DNA of 64,000 nt from Chelonoidis abingdonii (taxonomy: Eukaryota; Chordata; Testudines; Testudinidae): positions 177,038,541 through 177,102,540 of the forward strand of contig NC_133769.1 in the NCBI RefSeq assembly GCF_003597395.2, written 5' to 3'. A program made the position numbers and the translations under genes. Shown piece by piece: positions 22,724 to 34,357 of the stretch. How positions within the stretch are numbered: the first letter of the stretch is position 1; each line of letters opens with the position of its first letter. Under the pieces are notes generated by a model, which was given only the letters and a program-made list of their open reading frames with translations, made no database searches and was not told the DNA's origin.

Positions 22724-22909
22724 GTGAATTTGGAGAAGTATGCAGTGGACGTCTGAAGACCCCAGGAAAACGGGAGATTCCTGTTGCCATTAAAACTTTG
22801 AAAGGTGGCTATGTGGACAGGCAGAGAAGAGATTTCCTGAGAGAGGCTAGTATCATGGGACAATTTGACCATCCAAATATTATTCGCCTCGAAGGAGTTG
22901 TTACAAAAA
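22724..22909 (+). CDS. EPHA6: EPHA6 exon, start of the tyrosine kinase domain
   Basis: A single 186-bp internal exon, phase beginning with the last two bases of a Gly codon. It encodes [18 protein letters not shown], then [20 protein letters not shown], then [20 protein letters not shown] and VVTK. This covers the end of the Gly-rich ATP loop, the VAIK strand with the catalytic Lys, the alphaC helix with its Glu (REAS) and the [12 protein letters not shown] strand, all standard for Eph receptor kinases. Among Eph paralogues the [18 protein letters not shown]...DRQRRDF stretch fits EPHA6; EPHA3, EPHA5 and EPHA7 have different residues there. The product is a membrane receptor tyrosine kinase for ephrin-A ligands in axon guidance. 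No other exon of the gene was found here, consistent with its very large introns. The 186-bp length matches the corresponding kinase exon of other Eph genes as I recall it. Confidence 0.92.
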
Positions 22910-22915
22910 GTAAGT
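22910..22915 (+). other. EPHA6: 5' splice site of the EPHA6 exon
   Basis: GTAAGT follows the first base of the next codon after VVTK. It is a full consensus donor. Confidence 0.88.
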
Positions 22916-23962
22916 TATTAATCTATTTTATTTCTTCTCTGTTGTGCCCCTGGTTTGGTATCAAAATTAAGGGCATCTTTCATGTTAAAAATAAATGGGA
23001 TTGCTTTCCACAATAATGACCCAAACCACCAGCGTATGGAAGTTACTATAAACTTTGGGGCCAGTATTTTAGAATAGTGTAGGATATGTGTATTTAATAA
23101 GGGATGCTACATCTCTGTAAAAATCCACCTCATTCAAATAATACCTTTAGAGGTTAATATGAAATAGGATTGCAGTGTTATCTACTGGTAAACTGAATAC
23201 AAGAGAGGAATCTAGAATCCCAAGTATTGTGAACATGAAGGCAAATTACCTTGCAGAGATAGGAAAGTGGTAGCTATATTTTTTGTTTCCCACAGCCACC
23301 CACTTTCTATCATTCTATAGTGTTACACTGATATTAGTATCTGAATGAACTCATTTCCTATCTACAAGAAAGTAAAAGTTTAAACACTTTGTTAAAAAAT
23401 TGTTGTACATTTGCAAAGCCTTTAGGAAAATGTTATGAAGAAAAACAAAAACAGTTCATTCCCTATTTTTAATTTAGAATAGTTTATTAAACTTCTTCAT
23501 CTTTATTCCTATTCACAAGAAGCAAAAAAACAAACAAACATAAATAATAAAATAAAACCCTTATTGTTCCAGCAATACCCTGATCGTCTTAATCCATATT
23601 TTTGTTAGGTTAAGAAACTTTCTAAAGAACTAAAATGCACAGTGACTATTTAAGTCTGAGATGAAAGTCCTATTAATATGCATGAAATTTATTCATAGCA
23701 AACTTTTTGTAACAACGAATTCCAAGCCTCAGGAGCCACGATATTCTCATGAAATCCTTGCTATAACCAACTCATGATATTTGCTGATTTGCAATGCTTC
23801 GTTATGTTTATTTCTCTCTAAAAGTGGATTTAGACTTTAAGAAAGGTAATGACTGATAGTATAAAGGAGTGAAGTCCTTTATGTTTTTATGTCCAACATT
23901 GGCAGTGCAAACTTTTCTGTTATCACCCCTTCAAATTGTCTAACCTAGACTTGGGAGACACT
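22916..23962. other. Intron, nothing recognised
   Basis: AT-rich sequence downstream of the EPHA6 exon. A short aaacaaacaaac run occurs near 23530. No exon or named repeat recognised. Confidence 0.5.
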
Positions 23963-24210
23963 ATGTACTAGAAGTAAGATGGCAGGCTGGTTTTCTGTGG
24001 TTAAGGCACTGAACTGGAACTGCCACAGACTCACTGTGTGACCTTGGGCAAGTCAATCTCTCTGTGCCGTGGCTCCAAATCTGTACAATGTGGATAATAA
24101 TGCTTCCCTTCCTCACAATGGCATTGCCCTGATAAATTCATTAATGTTTATGAGGTGCTCAGATACTACAGGGATGAGGACCATATGCCGTAAGCTTCCA
24201 GATCAGTATA
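23963..24210 (+). mobile_element. MIR-like (amniote core) SINE
   Basis: Contains the typical MIR-type order: a tRNA-like head trace (ggttaaggcactgaactgga), the core words tgtgtgaccttgggcaagtc and aatgtggataataatgcttc, and a tail gaggtgctcagatactacag. It is an ancient, diverged tRNA-derived SINE of amniotes, inserted in the sense orientation of the host gene. Confidence 0.72.
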
Positions 24211-26675
24211 GTTTGATCCTCATTATTGTTCAATCATTAATCACTCTGCTGAAACTAGCAAGGTTGCCAATTCATGCCAGGTAAGATACCATTGAGGGAG
24301 AAAAGCATGGTTGTGTGAGATATGGAAATCTGTAGGATCTTAATTGAAAGCAGCTGCTTGTTTTGTGTACACTGGTGGATAGCCATCCGATAGCAATAAT
24401 CACTTTCAATTTTTACCAGCCTGGGCTGTTTATGAATGAATGTCAGAGAAATGACTTGACTCCGTATCCCATCTCATTAGCTGATTCAACAGTGTAACTT
24501 AATTCTGAAAGAAGCTAGGGATTGTGATTCACAGTAGTTGTTTACATTCAGTTTCATGTTGCATATCTAATAGAATAGAATATACTTTGTGTTTAATCTT
24601 TGCCACACTTCTAAATTATTTATAATGTGTTGCATGCATTCTAGTGAGAAGTGGGGCAGGAGTTAGAAACAATGAAATCAGTGCAAGTCTTTGTTCTTAG
24701 CACTGGACAGGCAAATTTGGGTCTTACATCACCTTAAATCAATATGAGAATTAGCACTTGTTCTTTCCACTAAGGACTGCAGATACCTTAGTATTGCTTT
24801 TAGAATATTTGCCTAAAGGTGATATAGGAGTATGTGCTCCTGTGGCTTATAGTTATAGTTACACAAAAATGTATTGCTGTCAGATAATAATAAAAATCTA
24901 GCATTTTGATCTTTAAAAAAACAACTATGTAGGATGCAACAGGATTAATTCTAGCACTGTTTTATTGGTGCAATTGGAACTATATGGATAACAAATTTCA
25001 CTTTAAATGCTAGACTGTGCAATTTACACATAGCATGAAGTAAGGAACTGTGCAGAGCTGACCTATTCTGCCAGGAGGGGTTCCAAGTTCTCTGGTAAAC
25101 AGAGGGGGCATGCACTCTGCTGCAGTCCTTCTGCTTCCCAGCATGTTGTGGTGGTGTAGCCATAGCTCCATCTTCTCCCCTCACTGCCTCGTTTCGGACA
25201 CCATATGCCTCTGGTGGGTAGTGTGCATGTAGTCCTTGCACTTTCTTGAGAGTGCAGAGTCTGCAATTTGGCCAACACAAGCCAAGAGGGAAGGAAGGTT
25301 TCTTACTCCCACTGTGAACTCCTAGAAAGGTCAGACAGAATTTGTCTTGTTTGTTGATAAAATGATTATAAGGTGCTTTGTCTTAAGAGGTAGACTGATA
25401 ACAGCAGAAACTGTTTATCTGATATGCATCTCCATTGCACTAAGCTATAGAGATACATCTGATAGAATAAATTTGATTAATAGAGTTGTACCACTATGCG
25501 AGGCACATACTTTCCCCTCTAGTAGCCCTCAGCTGTGTAGCTGTAGCCATTGCTGGTATATATTGCATCAGTTTGCAAAGCAGTACTCTCCTTAACTAAA
25601 TCATTGGCTATTGAACTACAAAAGAGAAAGTAATTGATTGCAATAAACAGAAGACCGCTACCAACCGCTACCACTTTGGGGAACAGCAAATGCTTCCATG
25701 CATTAAACAAATGATAGATCTTACGTTGCATTATCAAGTAAGCAGAAGTTAGCATCTAAGGAATAGTATTCCCCAAAGTTGCCGTGTGTGTGGTTTGTCA
25801 AAGAAAAGAATGCTATAATAGCCCTTTCGCAAATGAATAATTCTGCATTTAAAGGATTTACTCAGCAGATGTGTGATTTCCTTTTCTGACTGTTGTCTTT
25901 CTTACATGTGCCAGTCATGACCCCATCACAACGGCAGGGAGAGATGGGTATAACTCCTGCACCAGCTCTGTGTCACCAGAGGATCCAGTTACAGTGTGAT
26001 AGTCCTCCCATGGCCCATTTTGTTGGCTGTAGGAACACTTTCTGTCAGCAGTGCAGACCAAAGCAGGCATGCCACAGCACAGAATCTGGGCCCAGCAGTT
26101 CATTTACATCACTACCCAAAGGGCCAGACACAAAAAGGAGCCATTGCTTGCACTGGATTTATTTTAGAAACACTATTGATTTATGTGGATTGCAATAAAA
26201 AGGCCATTTGTTGTCTACAGATCCACTCAAATATGCTTGTCTAGAGCAGTGGAGAAAATCCATGTTTACCTTTCAGGTCAATCCACTGTAGTGATGATGT
26301 TAGGTCTGCCTTTGGGAGCCCTGTTCATGAGCCAGTTTTTGTTTTTCACTCTGAGTATACTCAGCTGAGTTTGTGTTTTTTTAGCCACACTGACAGCCTT
26401 TCATAAATGGGTGTTGGAGAGGTGAGGAAGCTGCTTGCTTCATAGTACTCAGATGTCGCTATGACCGGGATCCGAGGGAATCTGAGGTTGCTTAATTAGG
26501 GCAAAACTGCAAAGAATGGGGCAGACAATCTCCAAAGCTGGTGGTTATTCCAATACTTAGTTCCACCAAGCTAGCCAAAAATAGCTTCTATAATATCTGA
26601 CTGGTTATACAGAAACCAAACACATTTCCCTTAAAAACAACCCAGCCTTTGGGCTCCTTCCAGACAGCCAAGTTA
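24211..26675. other. Non-coding stretch, no gene recognised
   Basis: Intron-like sequence with two relatively GC-rich islands (about 25040-25270 and 25890-26160). The islands contain open frames without recognisable domains and could be unrecognised old repeats. Nothing supports an exon. Confidence 0.4.
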
Positions 26676-27184
26676 TAGAATCATAGACTTTAAGGTCAGA
26701 AGGGACTATTGTGATCATCTAGTCTGACCTCCTGCACAATGCAGGCCACAGAATCTCACCCACCCACTCCTGTATCAAACCTTTGCCTGAGCCACTAAAG
26801 TCCTCAAGTCATGGTTTAAAAAGACTTCAAGGTGCAGAGAATCTTCCAGCAAGTGACCCATGCCCCATGCTGCAGAGGAAGGTGAAAAACCCCCAGGGCT
26901 TCTGCCAATCTGCCCTGGAGGAAAATTCCTTCCCGACCCTAAGTATGGCAATCAGCTAAACCCTGAGCCCGTGGGCAAAACTCACCAGCCAGACACCCAG
27001 GAAAGAATTCTCTGTAGTAACTCAGATCCCACCCCATCTAACATCCCATCACAGACCATTGGGCATATTTACCTGCTAATAGTCAAAGATCAATTAATTG
27101 CCAAAATTAGGCTATCCCATCATACCATCCCCTCCATAAACTTATCAAGCTTAGTCTTGAAGCCAGATATGTCTTTTGCCCCCA

Positions 27185-29568
27185 CTACTCCCTTGGAAGG
27201 CTGTTCCAGAACTTCACTCCTCTGATGGTTAGAAACTTTCGTCTAATTTCAAGTCTAAACTTCCTGATGGCCAGTTTATATCCATTTGTTCTTGTGTCCA
27301 CATTGGTACTAAGCTTAAATAATTCCTCTCCCTCCCTGATATTTATCCCTCTGATATATTTATAGAGAGCAATCATATCTCCCTCAGCCCTTTTTGGTTA
27401 GGCTAAACAAGCCAAGCTCTTTGAGTCTCCTTTCATAAGACAGGTTTTCCATTCCTCGGATCATCCTAGTAGCCCTTCTCTGTACCTGTTCCAGTTTGAA
27501 TTCATCCTTCTTAAACATGGGAGACCAGAACTGCACACAGTATTCCAGATGAGGTCTCACAGTGCCTTGTATAAATGGTACTAACACCTCCTTATCTCTA
27601 CTGGAAATACCTCGCCTGATGCATCCCAAGACGCATTAGCTTTTTTCACGGCCATATCACATTGGCGGCTCATAGTCATCCTGTGATCAACCCAATACTC
27701 GAGGTCCTTCTCCTCCTCTGTTACTTCCAACTGATGTGTCCCCAGCTTATAACAAAATTCTTGTTATTAATCCCTAAATGCATGACCTTGCACTTTTCAC
27801 TATTAAATTTCATCCTATTACTATTACTCCAGTTTACAAGGTCATCCAGATCTTCCTGTATGATATCCCGGTCCTTCTCTGTATTAGCAATACCTCCCAG
27901 CTTTGTGTCATCCGCAAACTTTATTAGCACATTCCCACTTTTGTGCCAAGGTCAGTAATAAAAAGATTAAATAAGATTGGTCCCAAAACTGATCCCTGAG
28001 AACTCCACTAGTAACCTCCCTCCAGCCTGACAGTTCACCTTTCAGTACGACCCGTTGTAGTCTCCCCTTTAACCAGTTCCTTATCCACCTTTCAATTTTT
28101 CATATTGATCCCCATCTTTTCCAATTTAACTAATAATTCCCCATGTGGAACGTATCAAATGCCTTACTGAAATCGAGGTAAATTAGATCCACTGCATTTC
28201 CTTTGTCTAAAAAATCTGTTACTTCTCAAAGAAGGAGATCAGGTTGGTTTGGCACGATCTACCTTTTGTAAAACCATGTTGTATTTTGTCCCAATTACCA
28301 TTGACCTCAATGTCCTTAACTACTTTCTCCTTCAAATTTTTTTCCAAGACCTTGCATACTACAGATGTCAAACTAACAGGCCTGTAGTTACCGGATCACT
28401 TTTTTTCCTTTCTTAAAAATAGGAACTATGTTAGCAATTCTCCAGTCATACGGTACAACCCCTGAGTTTACAGATTCATTAAAAATTTCTTGCTAATGGG
28501 CTTGCAATTTCATGTGCCAGTTCCTTTAATATTCTTGGATGAAGATTATCTGGGCCCCCTGATTTAGTCCCATTAAGCTGTTCGAGTTTGGCTTCTACCT
28601 CGGATGTGGTAATATCTACCTCCATATCCTCATTCCCATTTGTCATCCTACCATTATCCCTAAGCTCCTCATTAGCCTCATTAAAGACTGAGGCAAAGTA
28701 TTTGTTTAGATATTGGGCCATGCCTAGATTATCCTTACCTCCACTCCATCCTCAGTGTTTAGCAGTCCCACTTCTTCTTTCTTTGTTTTCTTCTTATTTA
28801 TATGGCTATAGAACCTTTTACTATTGGTTTTAATTCCCTTTGCAAGGTCCAACTCTACATGGCTTTTGGCCTTTCTCACTTTATCCCTACATGTTCTGAC
28901 CTCAATAAGGTAGCTTTCCTTGCTGATCCTCCCATCTTCCACTCCTTGTAGGCTTTCTGCTTTTTCTTAATCACCTCTCTGAGATGCTTGCTCATCCAGC
29001 TTGGTCTACAACTCCTGCCTATGAATTTTTTCCCCCTTTCTTGGGATGCAGGCTTCTGATAGTTTCTGCAACTTTGACTTGAAGTAATTCCAGGCCTCCT
29101 CCTCCACCTTTAGATCCACAAGTTCTTCAGTCCAATCCACTTCCCTAACTAATTTCCTTAATTTTTTAAGTTAGCCCTTTTGAAATCAAAAACCCTAGTC
29201 ACAGATCTATTTTTGTTTATCCTTCCATTTAGTTTAAATTGAATTAGCTCATGATCACTTGAACCAAGGTTGTCCCCTACAACCATTTCTTCTATGAGGT
29301 CCTCACTATTCACCAAAACCAAATCTAAAATGGCATCCCCTCTTATTGGTTCAGCAACTACTTGGTAAAAGAATCCATCAGCTATCGCATCTAGGAAGAT
29401 CTGAGCCCTATTATTATTACTAGCACTTGTCCTCCAGTCTATACCTGGGAAGTTAAAGTCTCCCATGATCACACAATTCCCATTAGTATTTACATCATTA
29501 AAAACATTAAAAAGGTCTCTATCCATATCCAGATCAGATCCCAGCGGTTTATAGCACACCCCAAGCAC
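27185..29568 (-). pseudogene. CR1 ORF2 remnants: endonuclease, reverse transcriptase and C-terminal region
   Basis: Minus-strand pieces in order. 29158-29568 is the endonuclease middle and end, with NCVIMGDFNFPGIDW and a NLGSSDHELIQF motif that keeps the SDH triad. 28724-28942 is the Lys-rich linker. 28479-28721 runs LNKYFASVF... then NGTKSGGPDNLHPRILKELA, the RT fingers. 27721-27930 holds the active site LIKFADDTKLGG with FADD intact and KMKFNSEKCKVMHLG-like residues. 27384-27629 has VRPHLEYCVQFWSP and QRRATRMIRG, and 27185-27376 the end (RRKFLTIRGVKFWNSLP). Frameshifts separate most pieces, so the copy is dead. The family is unambiguous. Confidence 0.83.
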
Positions 29569-29599
29569 TATCTCAGGGGAGGCTCTAGTAACTTTCTTC

Positions 29600-30424
29600 C
29601 CTCCCTACTCAGGTGACGTCCATCCCGAGAGAACAGTCCTCTGTCCTTGAGTGCCTCCCAGTGGCCATACATCCCAAAGCCCTCCTTATAGCATCACTGC
29701 CTGAGCCATAATCTTGTCACACCTTTGTTGCCCTTCTCTAGGAACAGGCAGAATCCCACTGAAGATCACTTGAGCCTCGATTTCCTTAAGTGTCTTCCCC
29801 AGCCTGGCAGAGTCTCCCGTGATACTTTCCAGCGAGAATCTAGGCGTATCATTCGTTCTCACATAAAGGACAATGAACGGATTCTTTCCCGCTCCCGCTA
29901 GGATCCTTTTCAGCCTCAGGTCCACATCCAGTATGTTAACACCCGGCAGGCAGCACACCCTTCTGTTTTCCGGATCAGCTCTTGTTACAGGCCTGTCTGT
30001 TCTTCTCAGTAAGAGTCCCCAGTCATGTGAACCTGCCTTTTCCTGATGACGGTGCGATTCTCTGGTCTATCTCCTGTTCCCTGTGGCTGCAAGTCCTTTG
30101 ATTCCTATTCACCCTTGCAATCCTCTGCAACCCATCCTGTATCCTCCTGGGGCTCATGTTCGGTGTTGTCTCCATTGATTCTTCGTCTCTTCATATAGGA
30201 CTAGCTGCTCTTCTCTTCTTCCTTGCCCTCTCACCTTCAGCAACCACCTGCTGTGCCCCTTCTTCATTTTCCAACTCTGCAAACCTGTTCTTGAGCTCTA
30301 TTTCTCCTTGTAACAGGGTCCTCTGCTCGCCCCTCTTCCTGAGGCCCTCTGCTGCCCCAATAAAGCACAGAGAGGCTTCTCTTGCTGCAGCACCCGTGGC
30401 TTTATTTACACAAGTTCCCACCAC
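29600..30424 (-). pseudogene. CR1 ORF1 remnants with GDSL-type esterase domain
   Basis: 29686-29958 (minus) encodes part of the esterase-like domain of CR1 ORF1, with LRLKRILAGAGKNPFIVLYV, a RTNDTPRFS stretch where TND is expected, and VIFSGILPVPREGQQRCDKI. 30191-30424 encodes a charged, probably coiled-coil N-terminal part (GEIELKNRFAELENEEGAQQ). Just left of 29686, a GLFSRDGRHLS-like trace in shifted frames is joined closely to endonuclease sequence, which indicates a deletion across the ORF1/ORF2 junction. ORF1 of CR1 binds RNA and carries an esterase fold of uncertain role. Confidence 0.7.
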
Positions 30425-30699
30425 CAGTGATACTATTTACAGAGCTTGCAGGCCTGACAATCTCCTCTCCTACATGGAGTCTACCCTCCTGGAGACTGAC
30501 TTTCCCCTGGCCATCCTCCCTTCTTCTGGCTGCCAGCCAGCCTTTATAGCTCTTGAAGCCTCAGGCCCACAGGTGCAGCCATTTCTAAAGGCCAGGCACC
30601 AGACTTCTCCCCAGCCCCAATCTATTTCCCCTGATTGGGGCTGGCTGAGCAGGGACTAATTAGGTGCCTTTGCACCAGCACCTTGCTACACTCCTTCAC

Positions 30700-32590
30700 T
30701 GGCCCATCTTTTCCTCTGCCCGGTTCTGTTCGTCACATGCTTCCACCGTCCACTTTCCTCACCCAGCAGTCTCCCCTCAGAGTTCTTTTGGTCCTGCTTC
30801 CATCTGCAAGTCTGAGCTTTTCCCTTTGGCCTCATCATATCTTTGCTCCGTCATCCACTCGAACCCCCTTCTAAACTCGAGTCAAAAATGAAAGTTCTAC
30901 CAATTCCAAAGGATCAGACATGTTACCTCCCAGGTTAATGAATATTTCAGATCTTTACCCAAATACACACTACAGCCAATTCTTATTAACTCAACTAAAA
31001 TTTATTTAAAAAGAAAAGAGAGAGTATTGGTTAAAAGATCATTATACATACAGACAGCTCTGAGATCAGTTTCATAATAGAGATGATGAGCATTGAAATT
31101 GCAAAGAGTTCTGAAAATTAGTCCATATTCAGTCCAATGTTTCATACCCAGGTGACCCAGATGGGACTGGAGATCTCAGTCTTAGAACTCAAACTTCACC
31201 TGAATAAAACTCAAGCAGATCTGAGATAAAAAGGATCAGGACCCAAGGGTCCTTTTTATAGTGTCAGGCCTTCTCTTGACAGCAGGGAGTCCTCAAGTGA
31301 ACAATAGGCTTTTGAAGTAATCTTCTGTTTCCTAAACATCAGTAATTAGCTACATGGATTAACATAAGTTAATTATCCATTAAGCAATTTATTACAGACT
31401 TTAAGGAGATATATAGACAATGACATTACTTCACCCAAATTTCATCTAAATGTTAATATTTCTTTTTGATCCCTGAATACAGTCCTAGACAGGAACCATT
31501 TGGTTACATTGTTAAACTCTAACAAGATATAGATAAACATAGACTACTACAATCACTATCTTCTCCAGTTCTTTAACACTACAAGTTTACATTTCAAAGT
31601 TCAAGTCTATCTAACATTTCTTTGATAGTTACTTGTAAGGAATATCCCTAATTACCATTTACATACTGTCCTGATATGTCCTCAAAGGTAGAATTTGGGT
31701 CATTTACCCTGCTAGTTGCTTAATCCTCTGTCATAGTTGCCAAAGCCAGTTGTCACAGTTGAGGGAAACTGTACCTGTATTTCCCCCAGTGGTCCACTAA
31801 GGGCACCCACACTCAAGCTTCCCAGTGTTGCCTTTTTTGGGTGAAGATTTGTGTCTCTCTCCCATCTGACCAGCCCCAAGCTCTGCAGTTTCCTACCTTT
31901 GTAGTGTGATTCCCAGTAGATACATTGCCCAAGGACACCTAGTTGCTTTCTGTTCAGAGACAGTTAACAGTGTGACTGACCATGGTTATAGATACCACAC
32001 AGCTCTTTTTATGCAATCCTATTTCATTATTAGGGTAAAAGCACTCCAGAGAAAACATATTAAGAAAAGAGCCCACATGCATGCTAATAAGCTTATCAGA
32101 GAACCTCTCAATCCTTCCATGGATTATGGCAGAAGCAGTCCTACAAGACCACATGCACAAGGTTTTCTTTGTAGTCACAAGTTTATCACAGCTTCTGCTC
32201 AAAACAGGCACTCAGTCTTATGGAGCCTCAGCAGGCCCAGTCCTTCCAACCCTACTCTAAAGATTGGGGGTCTCCTTGTACAGGCTTTCTGTCTGCTTGC
32301 TGGATCAGTAAGAAGGCTCTGAGACAGTTTAAAACCAGGCTATTTATCCAAAAATCCTTTTGTTGCCTGTTGATCCTTGGAGAATCCAGTTTGAACTACT
32401 ATATGTATATCTCTTCAGGGAAGTGGTTTCAAAGAGCTGATAACAGAGGAAGTACCTTAGTACCCCATCCTATTGGCTGTACATACAACTACAGTGGACC
32501 CATTTGTCCAGGATATTACAGGATATTGTCAGTCTGTCATGCCAGGGTTTAAGCTCCATGGGAACAGGACCCATTTGACATCTAAATCAT
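30700..32590. mobile_element. Unclassified retroelement-like block
   Basis: A 1.9-kb non-coding block with a composition and words I associate with turtle LTR-element untranslated regions read in reverse, such as actaaaatttatttaaaaag and gagagagtattggttaaaag. The piece from 31751 begins tgtcacagttgaggg, which looks like an LTR terminus. No gag, pol or env sequence was recognised and boundaries are unclear. Confidence 0.3.
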
Positions 32591-33097
32591 GTTGTATTCT
32601 ATATTACATAAACCCAGGAAAATCCCCCTCCTAGGCAAGTTCTGTGACCTAAACTATGAAGGTTAGTCGCCCCTCACCTCGGTGCTCTAGCTATTCTAAT
32701 TCATTTTATAGCCGTGGCCTCCTATTTGAAAACAACAGCTTTTGCATATTTAAGAATTGAAAAATGTCACTCTAATTATTTGAACCTTTTTGAAGAACTC
32801 ATACCTTTTATATAACATGACATGTAGTGTTACTCACCAGAAAGGTTCAAAATTATCCATCAAGTAAAGGAGGATGGAAGAAGGTGACAGCCATATTCTT
32901 AGTCCTGTGTCAGCCCATGTTCCAGTAATGATAGGTGTAAGTTTGGTAAGACACTGGACACTTGTTTATCATTTTCTGAGTGTTGTGCTCAAGTGACTTT
33001 CAAATCTTGAATGCCATAGTGATGGTGAAAGCTATGAGTCAGCAATATGACAAATCAAAATCAAACCTTTAATCATAGAGCTCCCTGTCAAACTAAT
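32591..33097. other. Non-coding stretch, nothing recognised
   Basis: AT-rich sequence without recognised features. Confidence 0.4.
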
Positions 33098-33105
33098 GTA
33101 TATTG

Positions 33106-33473
33106 CAGAAGAAGGCAAACTTACTGACCCTCTGAGTCACATACAGCAATCATCAGAAGTTCCAGAGCCAGGGGACACCTGCCGGGGCTCAGGGCTTCAT
33201 CTCCATGGGAGGCACCTGATGGGGATTGGGGCTTCAGCCCTGCTCCTGCTGAAGCCCCAAAACCTGGCAGGAGTGACCCGTGGGGAAGAAGTCCCGAGAG
33301 CTCCCCTCCACTGAGCAGAACCCCCTCCCTGCTGCAAAATAGAGATCCAGACACCACCACCCCCCACTAACTGGTAAGTGAGAATGGAGGGAAGGCATGC
33401 GGGGGCTCCGCGAGCCATACTTCAACAGCAAAAGAGCTACATGTGGCTCGTGAGCCATAGTTTGGCCACCCCG
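33106..33473. mobile_element. Non-autonomous hAT element with 8-bp TSD
   Basis: A 368-bp GC-rich element with hAT-like ends. The right end reads gccatagtttggccacccc, whose complement resembles the usual hAT start CAGGGGTGGCCAAAC, and the left end starts cagaagaaggcaaac. The 8-bp repeat gtatattg flanks it at 33098-33105 and 33474-33481. The internal words acatgtggctcgtgagccat form a further subterminal palindrome. No transposase. Confidence 0.7.
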
Positions 33474-33481
33474 GTATATTG

Positions 33482-34156
33482 CCTTGTCTCTAAGAAAAGA
33501 GTCCAGAGGACAGCAACATCTTGCACTGTTCATGATGAGGGCAAAGTAGCAGCATGATCTTAATTATTGCAATTTGCAGTGTGTAACTTTTCATTGCAGA
33601 TCTCTTCTTCACTCATTACAAATGTCAGCAAGGGATATCAAAGAATCTTCCTCCTGCCTCATCTTCCCTACCCCCTCAGGGAGGATGTGATGTTTTAAGT
33701 CTTTGAGCCCTCTGGATAATGCATCAGACATTGCTCCTTCCTCCATCCTATTAAAAGGTGGAGACTATTAAATTGAGTTTGGAATTCACTTTGGACGGTT
33801 ACATATTTTACAGTACAATATATTTATTAGATGCTGTGTTGTATGCATGTCAATTATGCAAAAAGATGAAGTAATTTTGAGTTTGTGACTCTTTAATGTC
33901 AACCACATATCATGAGATTATACTTTCAGCCAATATAATTTTATTATATAAAAAAATATTGAAAATTAAACGTTAAACAGTGACTTTCCAAACTTGGATG
34001 CAACATATTAGTTTACATAATGTCTTTAGAACTGTGTGCCAAGGAAAAATGTGAACTGTATTACTATCTAGTAATTGTTTTCTAAAATGTAAAATTTTGA
34101 AAGTCAACAGAAAACATCTGACTTTAATAAATGCCAGAGCATATACTTCAAATGTA
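33482..34156. other. Non-coding stretch, nothing recognised
   Basis: AT-rich sequence without recognised features. Confidence 0.4.
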
Positions 34157-34173
34157 CTGTATTTCCATAAAAG

Positions 34174-34340
34174 CAGCAAAGATTCCTGTGGCACTTTATA
34201 GACTAACAGACATATTGGAGCATGAGCTTTCGTGGGTGAATACCCATTTCGTCGGATGCATGTCCACGAAAGATCATGCTCCAGTACGTCTGTTAGTCTA
34301 TAAGGTGCCACAGGACTCTTTGCTTCTTTTACAGATCCCT
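34174..34340. mobile_element. Second hairpin element of inverted Penelope-like tails, with 17-bp TSD
   Basis: A 167-bp element of the same kind as 13402-13594. The left arm has actttatagactaacagaca and gcatgagctttcgtgggtga; the right arm has the complement ending gtctataaggtgccacagga. The spacer keeps tttcgtcggatgcatg, the extension seen in the longer Penelope-like copy. A 17-bp direct repeat, ctgtatttccataaaag / ctgtatatccataaaag, lies exactly outside (34157-34173 and 34341-34357) with one mismatch. Confidence 0.72.
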
Positions 34341-34357
34341 CTGTATATCCATAAAAG

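Larger units (their letters stand above)
26676..30680 (-). mobile_element. CR1 LINE, about 4 kb, nearly complete but internally deleted
   Basis: A long reverse-complement CR1. The 3' tail is at the left (tagaatcatagactttaagg at 26677). Next come ORF2 RT C-terminal, RT core, linker and endonuclease remnants (27185-29568), an ORF1 remnant (29600-30424) and a 5' leader with CR1-like sequence to about 30680 (for example cctgattggggctggctgag). Compared with a complete CR1 the end of ORF1 and the start of the endonuclease are missing. This is one of the longest CR1 copies possible for a mostly 5'-truncated family, but it carries stops and frameshifts throughout. Confidence 0.85.

Noticed and set aside
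23963..24284. Open frame at 24069-24284 as an EPHA6 exon
   Set aside because: It lies in and beyond a MIR-like SINE and has no Eph-like residues.
25893..26198. Possible novel exon (101-codon open frame)
   Set aside because: No domain, no clear splice pair in phase, and the opposite strand is also partly open. Better explained by an unrecognised GC-rich repeat.
30700..32590. Endogenous retrovirus with coding genes
   Set aside because: Only LTR-like words are seen; no gag, pol or env residues were recognisable, so it is listed only as an unclassified block.
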